The translations under genes and the position numbers were made by a program. Shown here piece by piece: positions 8,852 through 19,338 of a stretch of DNA of 64,000 nt. Source of the stretch: Qipengyuania sp. S6317L1 (lineage in GTDB: Bacteria > Pseudomonadota > Alphaproteobacteria > Sphingomonadales > Sphingomonadaceae); assembly GCF_023015615.1 (NCBI RefSeq), contig NZ_JALKAJ010000002.1:758501-822500 (forward strand), written 5' to 3'. Each line of letters starts with the position of its first letter. Position 1 is the first letter of the stretch. A model generated the notes under the pieces. That model had not been told where the DNA came from and did not search any database. It worked only from the letters and a program-made list of their open reading frames with translations.

Positions 8852-9580
8852 ATGACTGTATCACCCGATCGCCGCCGTTTTATCGCAGGTGCCACCATGC
8901 TCTTTGGAACAGGGGTGATGCCGGCAAGCGTCCATGCGCAAGGGCTCGGCGGGCTGTTGGGTGGTCGCGGCGGGCTGGGCCTGTCCTCGATCCTTGGCAA
9001 GGCAACCGATAGCGCGCTCGACAAGCTGGCCGTGCCCGGCGCGTTTTACGGCGATGAGGATGTGCGCATCGGCCTGCCGATTGTGGGCGATCTGGGGACC
9101 GATATTCTTGGCAACGATGTTCTTGGGGGCGCGGGCGGCGTTCTTGGCGGTATCCTTGGCGGGGCGAGCGATCTGGGCGTGCTCGATGGGATCACGCGCG
9201 AAATCAACGATGCCGCGGGCGTTGCCGCAGGCGAAGCCAAGCCCATCTTCCGCGATGCGATTGACGAGCTGTCCTTCTCCGATGCCCCCGGCATCATCCG
9301 CGAAAGCGATGGTGGCACGCAATATCTGCGCGCGTCGGCCAATGACCGCCTGCATTCGCGCCTCAATCCGCTTGTCGACAGTGCTCTTGAGCGCGCCGGG
9401 ATTTACAAGACCTTCGATGGTCTGGCGCAGCAGCATTCCTTTATCGGGCGCGCCGGTCTCAACCGCGAAAAGATCAACCGCTCGGTCACCGATCAGGGGC
9501 TCAATGGCATCTTCTCTTATATCGGCGCCGAAGAGCGTGCCTTCCGCAAGAACCCGCTGAGCGGCATCCTGGGAAGTTAG
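8852..9580 (+). CDS. DUF4197 secreted protein
   Basis: About 242 residues with a twin-arginine-like signal (DRRRFIAGATMLFGTGV, cleavage near VHAQG), then a Gly-rich linker (LGGLLGGRGGLGLSS) and the DUF4197 domain: ALDKLAVPGAFYGDEDVRIGLP and a C-terminal FSYIGAEERAFRKNP. Family members are periplasmic and of unknown role. The ATG at 8852 places the RR motif at the right distance. Its stop overlaps the convergent DUF421 gene by 4 bp. Confidence 0.78.
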   Translation: MTVSPDRRRFIAGATMLFGTGVMPASVHAQGLGGLLGGRGGLGLSSILGKATDSALDKLAVPGAFYGDEDVRIGLPIVGDLGTDILGNDVLGGAGGVLGGILGGASDLGVLDGITREINDAAGVAAGEAKPIFRDAIDELSFSDAPGIIRESDGGTQYLRASANDRLHSRLNPLVDSALERAGIYKTFDGLAQQHSFIGRAGLNREKINRSVTDQGLNGIFSYIGAEERAFRKNPLSGILGS

Positions 9581-10098
9581 GAAGCGCCGCGCACGTCGGT
9601 AAGGATGATCTCGTCGATCTCTTCGCTTCCGTGAAGAACAGACACATCGCCGGTCGTCTCGAGGATTACGGCGCGCACCTGTGACATCTGCAGGACATTG
9701 GCCTCCCGCAATTTCGCAATCATGTCTTCGCGGCGCACGTTGGTCGCTTTGAGAGCGTCCTCGTCGAATTCGCCATTGCGCATGATCAGGCATGGCTCAT
9801 TGCCGACTGCCCCGGCGACCGCATCCGAGCGTTGGCGGAGAAACGAGGTCGCCGCCTGCGCAAGAACAAGGCCCAGCATCGCTGCGAAGGATTGCAGGGC
9901 CGCGGTCCATTCGTTCACCTGCGCAGCACCTGCGAGAAGCGAGCCGAAAGCAACGGTGGTAACAAAGTCGAAATTGGTCATCTTGGACAGCGAGCGAAGC
10001 CCGTTCAGGCGGATGAGCAAATTCATCCAGCCAAGCGCAATGACAGCGATGATTATTCCGCGTGCGACAGCATCAGCGATAGAGTTATCAAAAAACAT
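9577..10098 (-). CDS. DUF421 (YetF-like) membrane protein
   Basis: About 173 residues: three N-terminal membrane segments (VARGIIIAVIALGWMNLL; FVTTVAFGSLLAGAA; AALQSFAAMLGLVLAQA), then the YetF cytoplasmic domain with LIMRNGEFDEDALKATNVRREDMIAKLRE and MSQVRAVILETTGDVSVL, which is diagnostic. ATG 10098 is preferred over an upstream frame extension. The role of the family is not established. Confidence 0.85.
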   Translation of the reverse strand: MFFDNSIADAVARGIIIAVIALGWMNLLIRLNGLRSLSKMTNFDFVTTVAFGSLLAGAAQVNEWTAALQSFAAMLGLVLAQAATSFLRQRSDAVAGAVGNEPCLIMRNGEFDEDALKATNVRREDMIAKLREANVLQMSQVRAVILETTGDVSVLHGSEEIDEIILTDVRGAS

Positions 10099-10158
10099 AA
10101 GGACCTTTCGTCGGTTGCAACTAACCAACACACGAAAGGCGCGAACGTGCCAAAAAAC

Positions 10159-10581
10159 TCAATCGAGGTGCGAAGGCCCAAAAGCGTGCGGCAAAAGCTG
10201 AGCAAGCGTCACCTCGCGAACCTCGTCGCGGCCAACGCAATAAATCACCGGGTCGGTCCCGCCCAGCCCAGCGATTTCATTCAACACCTGGCGACAGCGG
10301 CCGCATGGCGTAATCGGTGAACCATCGCCCTTGTCCAGCGGCCCGACCACCGCGACCGCCGTCAATCCGCCGCGTCGCCCTTCGCCAAAGGCACGGGCCA
10401 CCGCGACATTTTCAGCGCAAACGGTCAGCCCGTAGCTTGCGTTCTCGACATTGGTGCCGGTGATGATCGCGCCGTCATCGAACAAAAGCGCCGCTCCGAC
10501 CTGATAGTCGGAATAGGGCGCGTAAGCCTTGGTCGCCGCTTCCCTCGCCGCTGCAATCAGCTGATCCTTGTTTTTGCTCAT
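10159..10581 (-). CDS. cdd: Cytidine deaminase
   Basis: A 140-residue pyrimidine-salvage enzyme that deaminates cytidine and deoxycytidine to uridine forms. Catalytic zinc motifs are visible: NVENASYGLTVCAENVAV (CAE) and TPCGRCRQVL (PCxxC), the tetrameric-type layout. The upstream open frame could extend to 10713, but ATG 10581 (MSKNKDQL) fits the family length. Its start lies within 11 bp of the GH25-like gene stop on the same strand, so the two may be co-transcribed. Confidence 0.93.
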   Translation of the reverse strand: MSKNKDQLIAAAREAATKAYAPYSDYQVGAALLFDDGAIITGTNVENASYGLTVCAENVAVARAFGEGRRGGLTAVAVVGPLDKGDGSPITPCGRCRQVLNEIAGLGGTDPVIYCVGRDEVREVTLAQLLPHAFGPSHLD

Positions 10582-10591
10582 CGCTTGCTCA

Positions 10592-11335
10592 TCACCTTTG
10601 GACCACCACCCACTCGATTGGCGTCTCGGACGCCTCGGAAACATATTGCCCGTTGGCGCTCCACAAAAGCCACGGGCGTCCGGCGTAGTCGGGCCTTGCG
10701 CGGTCGCGTTCAAGCCACAAATCGCGCTCGATCATGCGGGCGATGTCGTGGCGAAGTTCAAAATCGCGCGCCAGACGCAGGATAACGGGCTTGCCCGAAT
10801 GCATCTCTATCTGGTTGATAAGCGTCATCAGCTCTGCCTCCACCGCCGCATCACTGACCGCAGGCACGCAGCCCGAACCCAGCTGGCGCAAAGTGAGCGC
10901 GGGCGACAAAAGTTCCGAATCGCGTGGCACCATCCGGGTAAAGCGCGAGGATTGCTCATCGGCTTTAAGGCAGGGGTCAAACGGCATGGAGATGCCCGTT
11001 TTAAGCTTTGACGAGCGCGCATCGCCCAACCGCGCGGCAAAGCCCGGGTCGGGCGCGATGCCCGCACCGCCGAGTTCGAGATAGACAAATTCTGCGCCGA
11101 TTGCGGCAAGAGTATCGAATTTCGTGCCCGAAGCCCCGCTTGCCACGACCGCGCCTTGTTCAGGATAAAGCGAAGTATCGGGCCGCCAGACCCGCATATC
11201 CCACCAGAACCACGCCGCAAAACTGATAGCCACAAGCACCAATAATGCCGCGCCCCGAAAGACCCAGATGCCCAGCCCGCCTTTCTTGCGGCCACGCCTG
11301 TTGCTGCTACGTCTATTGCTGCTTTTGCGCGCCAC
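10592..11335 (-). CDS. GH25 (lysozyme)-like membrane-anchored protein, probably inactive
   Basis: A 247-residue protein with a very basic N-terminus (RKSSNRRSSNRRGRKK), one membrane anchor (LLVLVAISFAAWFWW) and a GH25-like barrel outside the cytoplasm. The family start signature survives as PDTSLYPEQG, and the C-terminal strand WVVVQR is normal. The strand that carries the catalytic Asp-x-Glu in GH25 enzymes reads SPALTLRQ here, with Thr and Arg in those places. It may bind peptidoglycan without cutting it. Confidence 0.65.
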   Translation of the reverse strand: MARKSSNRRSSNRRGRKKGGLGIWVFRGAALLVLVAISFAAWFWWDMRVWRPDTSLYPEQGAVVASGASGTKFDTLAAIGAEFVYLELGGAGIAPDPGFAARLGDARSSKLKTGISMPFDPCLKADEQSSRFTRMVPRDSELLSPALTLRQLGSGCVPAVSDAAVEAELMTLINQIEMHSGKPVILRLARDFELRHDIARMIERDLWLERDRARPDYAGRPWLLWSANGQYVSEASETPIEWVVVQR

Positions 11336-11346
11336 GCCGTCTCGCC

Positions 11347-11865
11347 TCAGCCCTTGATATGAAGGACGCAGATAAGGGTGAAGAGCCGCCGCGCGGTGGC
11401 AAAATCGGTTTCAACTTTGCCTTCGAGCCGCTCGACCAGAAGTTCAGCGGCGCCATTATGAATACCGCGCCGCGCCATGTCGATTGTCTCGATCTCGGCC
11501 GGGGTCGCCTTGCGGATCGCCTGGTAATAGCTGTCACAGATCGCGAAATATTCGCGGATCGGACGGCGGAACCGCGCAAGCCCGATGAGCAGCGTTTCGA
11601 GTATGTTTTCGTCCTTGTCGGCGATTTCCATCGCCAGCCGCCCGTCCTGAACCGCCAGTTTCAGACGGTAGGGGCCTTTCGCGCCGCGTGCCGCACTGCG
11701 CACGGGTTTGAAGGTGTTTTCCTCGATCAGGTCATAGATCGCAACGCGGCGTTCCTGTTCGACATCGGCGTTGCGCCACAGGATCGTCTCTTCATCAAGA
11801 GCGATGTGGGCAATGCGATGCGTGCCGCTCGGGCTGCTCGCTGAATCGGGTGTGTCTTCGGACAT
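11347..11865 (-). CDS. UPF0262 family protein
   Basis: A 172-residue protein of the alphaproteobacterial UPF0262 family, recognised by HRIAHIALDEETILWRNADVEQERRVAIYDLIEEN and the C-terminal ARRGIHNGAAELL and ATARRLFTLICVLH patterns. The function is unknown; family members are soluble and found in many Alphaproteobacteria. It is divergent from dnaB and lies 11 bp upstream of the GH25-like gene on the same strand. Confidence 0.88.
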   Translation of the reverse strand: MSEDTPDSASSPSGTHRIAHIALDEETILWRNADVEQERRVAIYDLIEENTFKPVRSAARGAKGPYRLKLAVQDGRLAMEIADKDENILETLLIGLARFRRPIREYFAICDSYYQAIRKATPAEIETIDMARRGIHNGAAELLVERLEGKVETDFATARRLFTLICVLHIKG

Positions 11866-11998
11866 GCTGCGCGCAGCTTTCGCAGATGCGAAGGGGGAAA
11901 TTCAAGCACAACTGTACCCAATCCCCGCTATCCACAGCCAAGGGAAACAAATTTGTCGCACCTTGCGCTTGCCTCCACCCCGGTCAACGACCATTGAG

Positions 11999-13522
11999 AT
12001 GCCGATGGCCGAACCCACCCCAATCTCCCTTGTCGAAAACACCGCAGAAGGCGGGCGCAAACTCCCCTCCAACCTGGAAGCGGAGGCCGCGTTTCTGGGT
12101 GCGGTTCTGATCGACAACCGCGTGATCGAGGAATTGCAGACCCCGATCCGGCCCGAACACTTTTTCGAGCCGCTGCACGAGCGGATTTACGGGCGGGTTT
12201 TGGCGCTGATCGAACGCAATGCGACCGCATCGCCGGTCACTTTGCGTCCGCATTTCGAGGCTGATGAAGCGCTAAAAGAGCTTGGCGGGCCGAAATATCT
12301 GGCACAGCTGACCGCGAATGGCGCGGGGCTTCTGGCGCCGCGCGAACTGGCGCAGCAGATTTATGATCTGGCGCTTTTGCGCGAACTGGTGAGCGTTGGC
12401 AGGGGATTGGTCGAAGACGCGCTCGACACATCGGAAGAAACAAGCCCGGTCGACCGCATCGCGCAGGCCGAGGCGGACCTTTACCGCGTTGCGGAAGGCG
12501 CTGCGACCGGCAAGGAAGCGTCAAGTTTCCGCGAGGCGGCGCTGGAAGCGATCAAGATGGTCGAAGCCGCGATGAATTCGGGCGGCGGTTTGTCGGGCAA
12601 GACGTCGGGGCTGGCAACGCTCGACCAGAAAACTTCGGGCCTGCACAATTCCGACCTTATCATTCTGGCTGGCCGCCCGGGCATGGGCAAAACCTCGCTT
12701 GCGACCAACATCGCGTTCAATTGCGCTGAGGAATACCTCAAATGGCAAAGCGACGGGGGCGAACATTGCTATGGCGCGCCGACTGCCTTTTTCAGCCTGG
12801 AGATGAGCGCAGACCAGCTTGCGACGCGGATCCTGGCCGAGCAATCGGAAGTGTCATCCGAGGCGCTTCGTTCCGGTACGCTGACCCGCGATGATTTCCA
12901 GCGGTTGAGTTTTGCCAGCCAGCGTCTGGCGGAATTGCCGCTGTATATCGACGACACGCCCGGCCTGACCATTGGCGCTCTGCGCACGCGGGCGCGGCGG
13001 ATGAAGCGGCGGCACGATATCGGCCTCATCATCATCGACTATCTGCAACTGTTGCAGGGGTCGGGCAGAGCCAATGACAATCGCGTCAACGAAATCTCGG
13101 AGATCAGCCGGGGCCTGAAGACGCTGGCAAAGGAACTCAGCGTTCCTGTGATCGCGCTTTCCCAGCTGAGCCGTGCGGTGGAGCAGCGCGAGGATAAAAA
13201 GCCGATGCTTTCCGACCTTCGCGAATCCGGTTCGATCGAGCAGGACGCCGACATGGTCTGGTTCATCTATCGCGGCGACTATTACAAAGAGGCAGAGCGC
13301 CCCGAAATGCCCAACCCTGACGGGTCGAGCAGCATGGAAGTGCAGGAGAAATACGCCCAGTGGGAGGCGGAATATCTCGAAATCAAGAACAAGGCGCGCC
13401 TGATCGTCGCCAAGCAGCGTCACGGTTCGACCGGCGATGTGCAACTCCACTTCCAGAGCGAAATCACCAAGTTTACCTCGCCTGTGACGCGCGACTATTC
13501 GAGCTGGGGAGTGGACGGCTAG
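11999..13522 (+). CDS. dnaB: Replicative DNA helicase DnaB
   Basis: The hexameric 5'-3' helicase that unwinds DNA at the replication fork. About 507 residues: N-terminal domain with NLEAEAAFLGAVLID, linker, then a RecA-like domain with Walker A GRPGMGKTS, FFSLEMSADQL, Walker B LIIIDYLQLL and SDLRESGSIEQDADMV. An insertion with Glu/Lys-rich sequence near the end is common in sphingomonad DnaB. ATG 11999 (or 12005) is preferred over an upstream extension, which runs into the divergent UPF0262 gene. Confidence 0.96.
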   Translation: MPMAEPTPISLVENTAEGGRKLPSNLEAEAAFLGAVLIDNRVIEELQTPIRPEHFFEPLHERIYGRVLALIERNATASPVTLRPHFEADEALKELGGPKYLAQLTANGAGLLAPRELAQQIYDLALLRELVSVGRGLVEDALDTSEETSPVDRIAQAEADLYRVAEGAATGKEASSFREAALEAIKMVEAAMNSGGGLSGKTSGLATLDQKTSGLHNSDLIILAGRPGMGKTSLATNIAFNCAEEYLKWQSDGGEHCYGAPTAFFSLEMSADQLATRILAEQSEVSSEALRSGTLTRDDFQRLSFASQRLAELPLYIDDTPGLTIGALRTRARRMKRRHDIGLIIIDYLQLLQGSGRANDNRVNEISEISRGLKTLAKELSVPVIALSQLSRAVEQREDKKPMLSDLRESGSIEQDADMVWFIYRGDYYKEAERPEMPNPDGSSSMEVQEKYAQWEAEYLEIKNKARLIVAKQRHGSTGDVQLHFQSEITKFTSPVTRDYSSWGVDG

Positions 13523-13560
13523 AACCGGCCTTGCACAGGCGGTGACAAAGGCGGAATTTC

Positions 13561-13589
13561 TTGACTCTTTGCGCCCGAAACCCTAGCTG
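13561..13589 (+). promoter_or_regulatory. Candidate sigma-70-type promoter of rpoZ
   Basis: TTGACT (13561-13566), a 17-bp spacer and TAGCTG (13584-13589) lie 45 bp ahead of the rpoZ start. The -35 is near consensus, the -10 weaker. Confidence 0.5.
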
Positions 13590-13633
13590 CGAGCCTCTTT
13601 TCCAAAGAATCCAGATTCCAAGAGGCCCGTTTA

Positions 13634-13978
13634 ATGGCACGTGTTACCGTTGAAGATTGCGTCGACAAGGTTCCAAACCGCTTCGACCTCGTCCTGCTTG
13701 CAGCGCAGCGCGCTCGCGAAATTTCAGGCGGTAGCGAGCTGACGCTTGATCGCGACCGCGACAAGAACCCGGTTGTGGCTCTTCGCGAAATCGCCGAGCA
13801 GACGGTCAAGCCCAAGGAGCTTAACGAAGCTCTCGTCACCAGCCTTCAGAAGATCCTTCCCGACGACGAGGACGATGCCGACGAAATCGGTTCGCTCAGC
13901 CAGTCGGCAGAAGCGCTTCGCATCACGGCGTCGGCGCCAACCCGCTCGACCTCTATCGGGGCCGATTACGACGGGTAA
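13634..13978 (+). CDS. rpoZ: RNA polymerase omega subunit
   Basis: A 114-residue omega subunit that helps beta' assembly into RNA polymerase and, in many bacteria, takes part in the ppGpp response. It begins [33 protein letters not shown], which is the family signature, and contains the helix [12 protein letters not shown]. The acidic tail (DDEDDADE) is typical of alphaproteobacteria. It is monocistronic, with a promoter ahead and a strong terminator behind. Confidence 0.96.
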   Translation: MARVTVEDCVDKVPNRFDLVLLAAQRAREISGGSELTLDRDRDKNPVVALREIAEQTVKPKELNEALVTSLQKILPDDEDDADEIGSLSQSAEALRITASAPTRSTSIGADYDG

Positions 13979-14003
13979 GCCGGGCTATACCAAACCGAAC
14001 CTG

Positions 14004-14032
14004 AAAGGCCGCGCTTCCTCGCGGCCTTTTTT
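14004..14032 (+). terminator. Intrinsic terminator of rpoZ
   Basis: AAAGGCCGCG pairs with CGCGGCCTTT around a CTTCCT loop, followed by a run of T. Confidence 0.9.
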
Positions 14033-14107
14033 GTGCCTTCAAGCGGCGTTTGGCAATCGGCGCGCAAGGGCTATAGTGCGGCGCAACACGAGCGGGGGCA
14101 GCTTCAC

Positions 14108-15253
14108 ATGAGTGACATCGCCGAAGGAATTGGCACAGTGGTCGAAGGCGGCATCGTCGGCCGCGCGGTAGAACCGACGCGCAGCGGCGATGGCGCGGGT
14201 AAACCGCTTGGCCCCGATAGCTGTCTTAACTGCGGCGCGAATGCTCCGGGCAAATTCTGCACCAATTGCGGGCAGAAAACCGCGGTTCACCGCTCGCTTG
14301 CCGCGATTGGTCATGATCTGATGCACGGCGTTTTGCACCTCGACGGCAAGCTTTGGCGCACTCTTCCGCTGCTCGCCTTCAAGCCGGGCAAACTCACCCG
14401 CCGTTATATCGAGGGCGAACGCGCGAAATTCGTCAGTCCCATGGCGATGTTCCTGTTCAGCACCTTTGCCATGTTCGCCGTATTCCAGATGGTCGGGCTC
14501 ACTACGCCGACCGATGTCAACGTGCCGGACCCTGCACAAATCGTGCGCGATCAGGGCGAGGCTGAGGCACAGCGCCTCCGCGATGAAATCGCGGCGCTTC
14601 CCGAAAACAGCCAGGAGAGAGACAGGCTCACCGAAGAGCTGACGACAATCGAAGGCTATCTCGAAAGGGAGGCGGCGGGCGAATTGACCACGCAGGACAT
14701 CGTTCAGGACATACAGGCAGAAGCCGCACAAGATGGCTCCCAAGTATCCGCAGACCTGCTCGATAATGTGAACGAGGCATTGTTCAAGGAAAACGCCAAT
14801 GTCGATGTGAGCCTCACCGGGGTTGAGACGATCGACAAGGGGCTTTTGAAAAAGTGGCGCGAAAATCCGGGTCTCATGCTCTACAAATTGCAGGCGAACG
14901 GCTACAAGTTCAGCTGGCTCCTGATCCCGATTTCGCTGCCGTTCGTGTGGATGATCTTTGCATGGAAGCGGCGGTTCAAAGCCTATGATCACGCGATATT
15001 CGTGACCTATTCGCTGTCGTTCATGTCGCTTTTGTTTATCGCCCTATCGGTGATCGGAACGCTGGGCATTGGCGCAGGGTTCGTCGTTATGGCACTGTTT
15101 ATCATCCCCCCGATCCACATCTACAAACAGCTTCGCGGCGCCTATGATCTTTCGCGCTTTGCAGCTTTCTGGCGATTGATGGTGCTGAGCGTATTTATCT
15201 GGATCATCGCGGTCCTGTTCCTTCAGGCGCTGCTTGTCCTGGGGGCGTTCTGA
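14108..15253 (+). CDS. DUF3667 zinc-ribbon membrane protein
   Basis: A 381-residue protein with a zinc ribbon formed by Cys39, Cys42, Cys51 and Cys54 (CLNCG, CTNCG), followed by the DUF3667 signature (HDLMHGVLHLDGKLWRTLPLLAFKPGKLTRRYIEG). It has one membrane segment at about 115-135, a charged Glu/Asp-rich loop (about 145-260) and several membrane segments at the C-terminus. The ATG at 14108 follows a short leader and is preferred over upstream in-frame codons. Function unknown. Confidence 0.85.
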   Translation: MSDIAEGIGTVVEGGIVGRAVEPTRSGDGAGKPLGPDSCLNCGANAPGKFCTNCGQKTAVHRSLAAIGHDLMHGVLHLDGKLWRTLPLLAFKPGKLTRRYIEGERAKFVSPMAMFLFSTFAMFAVFQMVGLTTPTDVNVPDPAQIVRDQGEAEAQRLRDEIAALPENSQERDRLTEELTTIEGYLEREAAGELTTQDIVQDIQAEAAQDGSQVSADLLDNVNEALFKENANVDVSLTGVETIDKGLLKKWRENPGLMLYKLQANGYKFSWLLIPISLPFVWMIFAWKRRFKAYDHAIFVTYSLSFMSLLFIALSVIGTLGIGAGFVVMALFIIPPIHIYKQLRGAYDLSRFAAFWRLMVLSVFIWIIAVLFLQALLVLGAF

Positions 15254-15254
15254 T

Positions 15255-15292
15255 AAAAAGGGCGCTTTCGACCATGTCGAAACGCCCTTTTT
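15255..15292. terminator. Bidirectional intrinsic terminator
   Basis: AAAAAGGGCG-C-TTTCGA pairs with TCGAAACGCCCTTTTT (one bulged C). A and T tracts on the two sides serve both convergent genes, the DUF3667 gene and ftsH. Confidence 0.88.
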
Positions 15293-15313
15293 GTTTGTCT
15301 TGTCGCGAAACTT

Positions 15314-17275
<1,962 letters not shown>

Positions 17276-17388
17276 TCGCTTCGATTCCTTGTATGAGCCT
17301 TCAATGTAGGACAGGTCCCATGAATCGCAAGATAATGCGCATCCGGGTCAAAGGCACAAATTTCGCTCACTGATGCCTGAAAATACGA

Positions 17389-18042
17389 TCAGTCGGCGCG
17401 GTAGGCTGCAAGGAACACCGAAACAGCGCCGTGAATGCGCGCTTTATTACCCTCATCACAAGGCGTCCCGCCAAAACGCCGTTCCAGATCGCCCATGCCT
17501 TTTGCCATGGAAACGAACTGTTCGGCAGCAATATCGGGATCATCGATCGCAAGCTCGCCCCTTTCGCTGGCATGGGCAAGCCATGCGCTGAACGCGGCTT
17601 TCATGCGCCAGGGGCCCGCTTCGAGGAAAGCTTGCCCCACGGCGGCGTCATGCTCTGTTTCAGCAGCGATACGGCGTTCGAACTGGATCATTTCCGGGCG
17701 CGAAAGGAAGGCGAGAATCACCTCGGCAATGGTGGTGAGGCGTTCTTCGATGGTGCCGCTGGGCACTTCATCAAGAGTGAAATAGCCGCGCATTTTTTCG
17801 CACTCACTCTCGATCGAGGCGGCGAACAGCCCGCGCTTGTCGCTGAACTGGTTATAGATCGTGACCTTGGAGACGCCGGCATCGGCAGCGACCTGCTCGA
17901 TTGACGTGGCCGCAAAGCCGTCTTGCATGAACCGATCGGAAGCTGCCGCGATGATTGCCTGCCGCTTGGCTTCGTCCAGCGGACGCCCGGCCTTGCGCTT
18001 TTCAGCAGAAGGGTTCGGGTTCGATGAGATCGGAATTTTCAA
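17389..18042 (-). CDS. TetR-family repressor of the adjacent efflux operon
   Basis: About 217 residues. N-terminal TetR HTH: AIIAAASDRFMQDGFAATSIEQVAADAGVSKVTIYNQFSDKRGLF, then a ligand domain of the TetR C-terminal type often found with AcrR-like proteins. No ATG lies ahead of the HTH; the TTG at 18042 is the best start, and the open frame reaching 18573 overlaps the divergent gene and is a shadow. It is divergent from the ABC/MFP/OMF operon at 18202. A palindrome in between is the likely operator, giving autoregulation and repression of the pump. Confidence 0.87.
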   Translation of the reverse strand: MKIPISSNPNPSAEKRKAGRPLDEAKRQAIIAAASDRFMQDGFAATSIEQVAADAGVSKVTIYNQFSDKRGLFAASIESECEKMRGYFTLDEVPSGTIEERLTTIAEVILAFLSRPEMIQFERRIAAETEHDAAVGQAFLEAGPWRMKAAFSAWLAHASERGELAIDDPDIAAEQFVSMAKGMGDLERRFGGTPCDEGNKARIHGAVSVFLAAYRAD

Positions 18043-18072
18043 GTTTACTGGAACCCGCCGGGAATTGTTGAG

Positions 18073-18101
18073 TTGACAAAATGAACGCCCCCGTTCATTT
18101 A
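18073..18101 (+). promoter_or_regulatory. Promoter of the efflux operon
   Basis: TTGACA (18073-18078), a 17-bp spacer and CATTTA (18096-18101). The spacer is occupied almost wholly by the palindromic operator, the classic arrangement for steric repression. Confidence 0.6.
18079..18100. promoter_or_regulatory. TetR operator, perfect palindrome
   Basis: AAATGAACG-CCCC-CGTTCATTT, two perfect 9-bp arms. It lies in the promoter spacer between the tetR-type gene and the efflux operon. Confidence 0.75.
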
Positions 18102-18109
18102 ACCCCTTA

Positions 18110-18129
18110 AGTAAACGGGGCCGTTCATT
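18110..18129. promoter_or_regulatory. Second, weaker TetR operator
   Basis: AGTAAACG-GGGC-CGTTCATT has 6 of 8 paired positions and shares the CGTTCATT half-site. Its centre is 30 bp (about three helical turns) from the centre of the first palindrome, so both would face the same side of the DNA. Confidence 0.55.
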
Positions 18130-18201
18130 AATAGCGATCCTGTTGGTTTGCGCAAGCCCTCCTCCAGGGATGGGTTTACTGAACAAGGTGGTGGTTCGAC
18201 G

Positions 18202-19338
18202 ATGCTGTGGATTGCGATCCGGATGCTCACGGGGGATGCGCAAAAGTTCTACGGGCTTTTGTTCGGCATCGCCTTTTCGACCCTGCTGATCACGCAGCAG
18301 CTCACCATTTTCGTCAACCTGATCGAACGCGGCGCAAGCGGTGTTTACAATGCGCCAGAGGCGGAAATCTGGGTAATGGACCCGGTCAGCCGCACCACCG
18401 ATGTAAGTTATGCCATGCCTTCGACCGCTCTTGACGAAGTGCGCTCTGTTCCCGGTGTTGAATGGGCGGTGCCGCATTTGCGCTCTGCCGCATCGGTGCG
18501 CACGAAAGAGGGTGATCTGGAGCAGGTGGCGATTATCGGAGTTGATGATGCAACCCTGATAGGCCTCCCGCAAAACCTGGTGGAGGGATCAAAGCAGGCT
18601 CTCCAGCAGCCCGACACGGTGATCATCGACGATGGCGGCCTGTTCAATATGTTCGGGCCTGGCGCCGATGTGATGGGTGAGCGGCTCGAACTCAATGACC
18701 AGCGGGCCGTTATTCGCGGCGTTGCCGATTCGATCCCTGCCTTCACCAGCACCGCCGTCCTCTACACCAAGTATTCGCGCGCCCTCAACTTCGTGCCCGG
18801 CACCCGCAACCGCCTGAGTTTCGTACTGGTGGGCGTCAGCGACGGGCTTAGCGCGGGTGAAGTTGCGGCCCGGATCGAGGAACAGACCGGCCTCAAGGCG
18901 CAGACGCGCGATGAATTTGCCGAGGCAGGTGTCGATTTCATCATCGAGAACACCGGCATCCCGACCAATTTCGGGATCACCGTCATTCTCGGCTTTGTCG
19001 TCGGCGTAGCAATCGTGGGTCTCACCTTCAGCCTCTTCATCCGCGACAATATCCGCCAGTTCGGCGCGCTCAAAGCGATTGGCCTCACCAATATGAAAAT
19101 CGTCCGGATGGTCGCCGTGCAAGCGGGAATGGTCGGCGCGATTGGCTATGCGCTTGGCGTCATGAGCACGGCGATCTTCCTGTGGAGCTTCAGCGGCAAT
19201 CCGTTTTTCAAAGGCTTTTATATTCCATGGCAAATCCCGTTGATCAGTATGGGAGCAGTGATCCTGATCCTTGCGATTACAGGCTGGCTCGCGCTGCGCA
19301 GCGTCCTATCCACAGAACCCGCATCGGTGTTTAGATGA
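18202..19338 (+). CDS. ABC transporter permease (DevC/MacB-like FtsX type)
   Basis: A 378-residue permease with one N-terminal membrane segment (LLFGIAFSTLLITQQLTIF), a large periplasmic domain (about 45-255) and three C-terminal segments in an FtsX domain (ILGFVVGVAIVGLTFSLF, IRQFGALKAIGLTNMKIVRMV). This is the MacB/DevC architecture of mechanotransmission ABC systems. ATG 18202 is chosen at the membrane-segment start. It overlaps the ATPase gene by 4 bp, so the two are translationally coupled. Confidence 0.87.
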   Translation: MLWIAIRMLTGDAQKFYGLLFGIAFSTLLITQQLTIFVNLIERGASGVYNAPEAEIWVMDPVSRTTDVSYAMPSTALDEVRSVPGVEWAVPHLRSAASVRTKEGDLEQVAIIGVDDATLIGLPQNLVEGSKQALQQPDTVIIDDGGLFNMFGPGADVMGERLELNDQRAVIRGVADSIPAFTSTAVLYTKYSRALNFVPGTRNRLSFVLVGVSDGLSAGEVAARIEEQTGLKAQTRDEFAEAGVDFIIENTGIPTNFGITVILGFVVGVAIVGLTFSLFIRDNIRQFGALKAIGLTNMKIVRMVAVQAGMVGAIGYALGVMSTAIFLWSFSGNPFFKGFYIPWQIPLISMGAVILILAITGWLALRSVLSTEPASVFR

